A DNA stretch of 64,000 bases from Branchiostoma lanceolatum (Eukaryota; Chordata; Leptocardii; Amphioxiformes; Branchiostomatidae). Both the position numbers and the translations under genes were made by a program. Under the pieces are notes generated by a model, which searched no databases, had not been told where the DNA came from, and was given only the letters and a program-made list of their open reading frames with translations. Shown here piece after piece: positions 58,986-64,000 of the stretch. Every line of letters starts with the position of its first letter. Within the stretch, counting starts at the first letter, position 1. The DNA is taken from contig NC_089727.1 of assembly GCF_035083965.1 (NCBI RefSeq), forward strand, positions 10,297,501-10,361,500, read 5' to 3'.

Positions 58986-60414
58986 GTATGTCGCTGTTCT
59001 TAAGCTATAAAATTAGGTTTATTTCTAGCATACAGCTAAGTTACGCTGTTTAGAAGAATGTTTTAACCTAGTAACCATAACGTTACATGCTGGAGGAAAT
59101 GGTTCGTGTCACAGGTAGTCTCAATGAGGAAGTTGTGAAACAGGTGTGCTAGAAATGGTCCCGAAACAAATGATTCTCTTCTTACAAACAACAAACGTTC
59201 CTGACGCATATCCTGTACATATGTATAGCCATGTACAACATTGTCGACAGATAATCGGCCATTAGGCGTCATTTCGGTGATACATGGTCTCCTGAGATCA
59301 GAATTCGTGTCTACAAATTAAAACTAGAAAGCAACAAATATATTGTGCAATCACCAAGGAAGTCACAACTTATAGCTCAGTCTATTTTATGCAAGTACGT
59401 GACGACCAGAGCTCCCTATTTTAAGTTCCTGTTCCTGTATTACCGAACCTGATACGTTAGATGCATTGCGTAATGGCCTATCATGGCGTCTTCGGCTGCT
59501 ATTTGGGGGTAATGACGTTATTTCGTTGAAAAATTACAGTAGAAAGAAAGTCCAACAGGTCTAGACTGCAACGTCAGTTCAGACGAGGGATCAGAGATAG
59601 GTGGGTGGTGTGTTACCCTCTTACAACGTTTGGAGTTTCAGTCGTATTTTGTTTACTTCTATGATATTTTTGGCAATTTTATGATATGACTATGGCACTT
59701 TCATACTTTGAAACTGTATGTAAACAGATGTATAATTTGGTGTTATTTTTCTCACATGTCTGATCTGACATTTCCTTTCTTCTGTCTTGCCTTTGTCAAC
59801 CTTTTATCCCACCGTCACAGGTTTAAGGTATTTATAGTTGGCTGAAAGTGAGTGTCAGTAGGGTTTGAATGGACAGACAGGAATTATTGCACTATAAGAA
59901 CACCACAGTTTATGTCACTACATACACTAGTAAGGTCTGGGTCATTTCTTGAAAGCGTTCGGGTGTTCAGTGTACCGTATCCAGGCAGTGGAACGCCATG
60001 AAGCTATTGCTAGCACTTTCATTCTTAGCGTAATGTCTGATTTAGAGAAGAACAAACGAATGTCATAACTTTGAATTTGTAGTCCTCGGGACTTCAATAA
60101 CTATGAGGATGTTGTGCCTATTTATTTCTATCATACCGAAGAGAAACGCTTCTTTCGTCCAACATCAAATGACTCGGTCTGAGAGAGGCACGGTAATGTT
60201 TGAAAATTACATATGGATGCCAACATGAAGTAGCACATAAATTATTCAATGCTTTTATCTAGGGCATTCTTTGTTCGCGTGCAACATGGACATATGGAAT
60301 CAGCTTGATCTTTGTCTGATAAGCCTAACACGTTTTACATGTTGTATTAATAGGGAATATCCACTGAATACTATTTGTTATACATACTTGGTATTTGTAA
60401 CATACAACGCTATA

Positions 60415-61281
60415 GGGCGTATTCACGTGACGTCATCACCCCTGCCCTCCGTGGGCGGCCATGTTGGTGCTCACCCTGCAGTGAAGTTTCTCGGTGTCCG
60501 ACGCTCTCTAAATTTCCAAGGAATGCGAAGTCGTCTGATCGCTGTTTTATTATATGCAAAGAGTCTCCAGCCTCACATCCTTTTCGCTACAAAAATCCAA
60601 TTTCACCTACTGGAAATGACCCAGTTATCGACGAGCGAGGTTCCCCAGCAGCAAACCGGCCGCTAAACTGTTTACAGAGTACGCATAAAATCAGTTCACA
60701 GCATACAAGTGTTCCAAGGCCTGTAGCCACGTAGTACAGTGTCTTGAGTGTCGTGAGAAATTTTATTGACAGGGAGTACGTTATGATCGGGAAAGTTCGA
60801 CGTTGAAAGACCCCCAGTTTATGAATGAACGTATCTCAAGCAACGATTAAACGGTGCCGCGACTGTGTTACACAACGGGCCTGTAACTTGCTTTTCGACC
60901 AGATACAAAAGGTTTCCATACACACACGTTTATTCTCAAACTTCAACTATTTAGATCCGCTGTTCGTATGTCAGAAATCCACTTTTGTTTCAGTCGTTTA
61001 GTCCCTTCGTAATCGTATGTTCCCGCACGTAACACGAGAAACGCAAAACCAATCTTACTGTTACCCGACCGGTGTGTGCTTTATCAGTCTCAATCCAACA
61101 TCTGACCACGAGGCAAAACACCATGATTATGAGACAAAACGTTTTGAAGGGAAATTGTGAATGGCGTAGAAAACATCTGCCATTTATACAGAGAGTTCCA
61201 TAGGGCTCCACTATCAAGTGAGCACCAACATGGCCGCCAGTGCTCGTTGCTAGGGGGAGGGCCACGTGACTGAATACGCCC
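60415..61281. mobile_element. 867-bp TIR element flanked by TATA
   Basis: The left end GGGCGTATTCACGTGACGTC and the right end, read back, GGGCGTATTCAGTCACGTGG are inverted, and both lead to a GGCGGCCATGTTGGTGCTCA block. TATA lies directly outside each end. No transposase was seen. The family could not be assigned; PIF/Harbinger-like is one possibility. Confidence 0.75.
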
Positions 61282-61362
61282 TATACACAATAAAAACTTT
61301 CCGTTCAGTTGTAGCTGGTGTTCTATAGTGTGTGTAGCCAAGGACATTACTTAGTACTAGTA

Positions 61363-62145
61363 CAGACGAAGCCACTTAATTGCACCTCGGATAAACGCAC
61401 CTTCCATTTAATTGCACCGAATCCCAATATCCAAAACCGGTTCCCATTCACTGCATTGTTAGTGACTCCGCATATCTGCACCGCGCATGGTCACCAATGC
61501 CGGATAATTGCACCATTTTTTTTCAAAAGCCCTTGACAAATGAACTGAAAAGGTGCGCTAAAATCGGCAAAAGCGGTACAAATGAGCCGATACCTGTCGG
61601 TGTAAAGGCGCAATACCGCCAATATGTTTAAAACTGTTTTGAGTAACAAAAGAAGGCGGTCTCCATTGGCATTTACGTTGATAGGAATCGTATGGGAGGT
61701 CCCTGCCGGGTCACCCGTAATCAGTAACCAAGTTTTAGTTTCAATTCGTAGTTTCATGGCGGTACATGATTTTCGTAAATCGACAACTGCACTCTACGTA
61801 ACGTAACACATGAAACTGTTATCCCATGAGTGGCATGACGATGTTTCAGAATGCCTCCCCTGTAACATTACGTGTGTTGTAATGCGGTAGATCGCATGGA
61901 AAATGAAAGAATGCAAAATAAAAACAGGTTCGTAGTCATTTCTTTATTTTCAGCCAAGGGTCAATAAATAAAGTTAATAACTGAATAATTTTGTCTGTTT
62001 TCTTTGTGCTAGTGTTTCTGACTAACAATACACCCCCTCGCCCATGGTGGTGCAGTCCAGCTGGGCATTTCGCATAATTGCACCAGCCGGATAATTGCAC
62101 CAAAAACGCTGACAAATGGGTGGTGCAGTTAAGCGGATTCTACTG
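61363..62145. mobile_element. 783-bp pogo/Tigger-like element
   Basis: Ends CAGACGAAGCCACTTAATTG and, read back, CAGTAGAATCCGCTTAACTG are flanked by TA on both sides (61361-61362, 62146-62147). TAATTGCACC words are repeated at both subtermini, as in pogo elements. The interior has no intact transposase. Confidence 0.8.
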
Positions 62146-62678
62146 TATATAGGCCTATACAATGTCCTTGGTTTAGCTAAATGAACAGAACCCTGGTCCC
62201 ATTCCTGTTGTTTTGGGAGTCCTGAATGGCGACGATGTCGTATTTGTGTGAGAGCTTCAATTGAGCTCGAGCACACCGAATTATGTTGCCTTATTCATAC
62301 AATGTATACCCCACCTATTAACGAAGTAGGGTGACATTTGAAATGAAAGTAATGAGGTGCTGTTCCAAACCTTAGCTTCCCACTTACAACTGCACACACT
62401 CTCCTCAGGTTGAGGTTTTTGCTGTTTCTTACCTAAACCCTTCGCCCGCCAACTTGGTAGTTCCAATCTCTGATCTTCTTCGAAGTTGACTGGTAATTGT
62501 CTACGTTCCACAAAGTAAAGTAGGCTCTCGCACGGCGCGATCCAATCATATTTTCTATCTTCTTACGCATCGCAAATGCACCTTGGAAACCGTGACGTCA
62601 TGGCATGGACCAGTAACCATATGAATGGTTCTCTTCCACAGGTGGACAGTTCACGGATCACCGTGAAAGAGTGAACCG

Positions 62679-63764
62679 ATGGTGAAGACGAAGGACCTCT
62701 ACCAGCCCGTGGGGTGGGTGCTGACGGCCCTGGGGGTGGCGACTGTCGGCCTGGGGTTGGGAGGACACAGAGTAGGTCTGGCTACAGCCACCCTGTGTGT
62801 GGGTACGGGTGTGGGGGTAAGTGTGCCTACATTTCAAGTTTTCAACTTCCATATTGCCGGTTGCTACAAGCTCATAAAAGAGCAAGAAATAGCAATACCT
62901 TTACGTATAGAAGTTAATAACTCCTAAGTTACTAATTGATATGACAAAGGTGTTTCAAAATTCAAACCCGTTGCCACCAAGTACAGGTAGGAGCATCCTC
63001 ACTAGATACGTTTGAATGGCGCTTGTAGCTAGATGTGCAAAGGTTAGGTGTGACAGGTCGTTCAGTGTAATATAACTAGCTGCTGCCGTGTAGGATGAAA
63101 CATATACTTGTACAGTGTTTGGTGGGATTTTTGTAATCTCCAAGCAGATCAATAGGTTGCGAAGACCGTATCAAACTGGCAGAAGAAGTACGTTTTGCAA
63201 CCCATACAAGCTCCTTCTTCCAGTTGGATACGGTCTTTGCAATCCATTGGGCCTGGTTGGAGGCTAGGATTTTTGGTGGGATTCGGTGGGATTTGATTTT
63301 GGTCGTTCAGTGTAATACAGCCAGCTGCTGTCGTGTAGGATGAAACAGTATACTTGTACAGTGTTTGGTGGGATTTTTGGTGGGATTTGATTTTGGTCGT
63401 TCAGTGTAATGTAACCAGCTGCTGCCGTGCAGGATGAAACAGTATACTTATACAACGTTTGGTGGGATTTGGCGGGATATCTAGGCACTTCTGTGTACTG
63501 TCACGTGTAGGGATTATCACATGTCAATATGTACTTAAATTTTCTCCTGGTACAGAAGATGACAAACATGCATTTCATAATATCTAAAACATTCAATCAA
63601 AAATCATATTCGGCCTCTATTTCAATGGACTTACCCTCTGATCAACAGGATTTTTCTTTGAATATCATGGACCAAACGTTTCTTTCCTGTAACCACAACT
63701 ACAGGTCGCAGTCGCTGGCATTGTGGGTATTTTCTGCGGTCGGAAGTCTGAAAAAGGCCAGCTG
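62679..63764 (+). CDS. Gene E: divergent MS4A-like protein, first two coding exons
   Basis: Exons: 62679-62816 (46 codons, MVKTKDLYQPVGWVLTALGV) and 63705-63764 (20 codons, VAVAGIVGIFCGRKSEKGQL). The second has the same 60-nt length, phase and hydrophobic-then-charged pattern as exon 2 of genes A-D. An acceptor (TTCCACAG) before 62641 suggests a 5'-UTR intron as in the others. Downstream exons lie beyond 64000. TM1 is about 12-31. No Cys-rich start is present. It is older or faster-evolving than B-D. Confidence 0.65.
63055..63480. repeat. About 95-bp tandem repeats and a fold-back in gene E intron 1
   Basis: GGTCGTTCAGTGTAAT, CAGCTGCTG, AGGATGAAAC and GTTTGGTGGGATTT recur in order three times (starts about 63055, 63300 and 63395). 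Between the first and second copies, GAAGACCGTATC and GATACGGTCTTTGC form inverted arms (63160-63240). Confidence 0.8.
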
Positions 63765-64000
63765 GTAAGTAAATTTCATATACCACTCTTTTCTAGATTT
63801 CATATACCAGTCTTTCCAAGATTTATATATAACAATCTTTCCTAGCTTCAGGCATACGCCCCTATCACACAGTACATGAGCGAACACATTTGTCGATCGA
63901 CAAAAGGTCGCCGGATCTAAAAATTGCCAGAGACTCGACTGCATCTTTCAACACAGATACAACATAAAATCCAGCAAAAGCATTGGATGTGACTAGAAGA

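Larger units (their letters stand above)
57087..62678. other. Gene D 3' flank, orphan promoter unit and transposons before gene E
   Basis: 57087-58240 is 3' flank shared with B and C. 58440-60190 matches the upstream regions of C and D (promoter, 5'-UTR exon and part of the intron), but no gene body follows. Three TIR elements lie at 58299, 60415 and 61363. No coding exon was recognised. Confidence 0.7.

Noticed and set aside
62022-62276. Possible retrotransposon endonuclease fragment (KYDIVAIQD-like) on the minus strand
   Set aside because: It is too short and out of frame with any neighbour; chance similarity cannot be excluded.

Overview
The window is animal nuclear DNA, most likely a cephalochordate (lancelet, Branchiostoma). 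This is inferred from deuterostome-type intron-rich genes, short introns, and a dense load of small DNA transposons, tRNA-derived SINEs and Penelope elements. There is no bacterial or organellar gene organisation. The species was not confirmed by any search.

Left part (1-6.2 kb): the 5' half of a coronin-7 (CORO7) gene on the minus strand, 13 exons joining in frame into 393 codons and running off the left edge. Next (8.9-9.5 kb) is a plus-strand ORF for a small acidic protein with an MGNxCxxCC-type lipidation signal. From 24.7 down to 11.3 kb lies a complete 17-exon minus-strand gene for the EF-hand protein phosphatase PPEF/rdgC (644 aa). One of its introns holds a Penelope-like retroelement whose reverse transcriptase frame is still open, with a GIY-YIG endonuclease one frame away and a hammerhead-like fold near its 3' end.

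Middle (24.7-31.0 kb): no convincing gene. The PPEF upstream side has a perfect RFX/X-box palindrome.

Right part (31.0-64 kb): a tandem plus-strand cluster of four complete and one partial gene for four-pass membrane proteins that look MS4A/CD20-like. Called here genes A (31.0-33.1 kb), B (41.0-44.1), C (47.3-50.3), D (53.5-57.1) and E (from 62.7 kb, incomplete). B, C and D are recent tandem copies about 6.2 kb apart, sharing six coding exons, 3' flanks, promoter-side sequence and even an intronic GT microsatellite. Their tails carry a variable number of YPxQPQPGx-type nonapeptides and end in a PPxY motif. A lone copy of the cluster's promoter and 5'-UTR exon at about 58.9 kb has no matching gene body, and transposons follow it. 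The cluster is therefore a birth-and-death gene family caught in the act.

Mobile DNA is well resolved in several places by target-site duplications. A 4.7-kb Mutator-like insertion with a perfect 9-bp duplication lies upstream of gene B, and the paralogous region of D provides an unoccupied comparison site. Two other 9-bp-duplication MITEs are present, as are two tiny fold-back insertions of 19 and 27 bp, each bounded by an 8-bp duplication.
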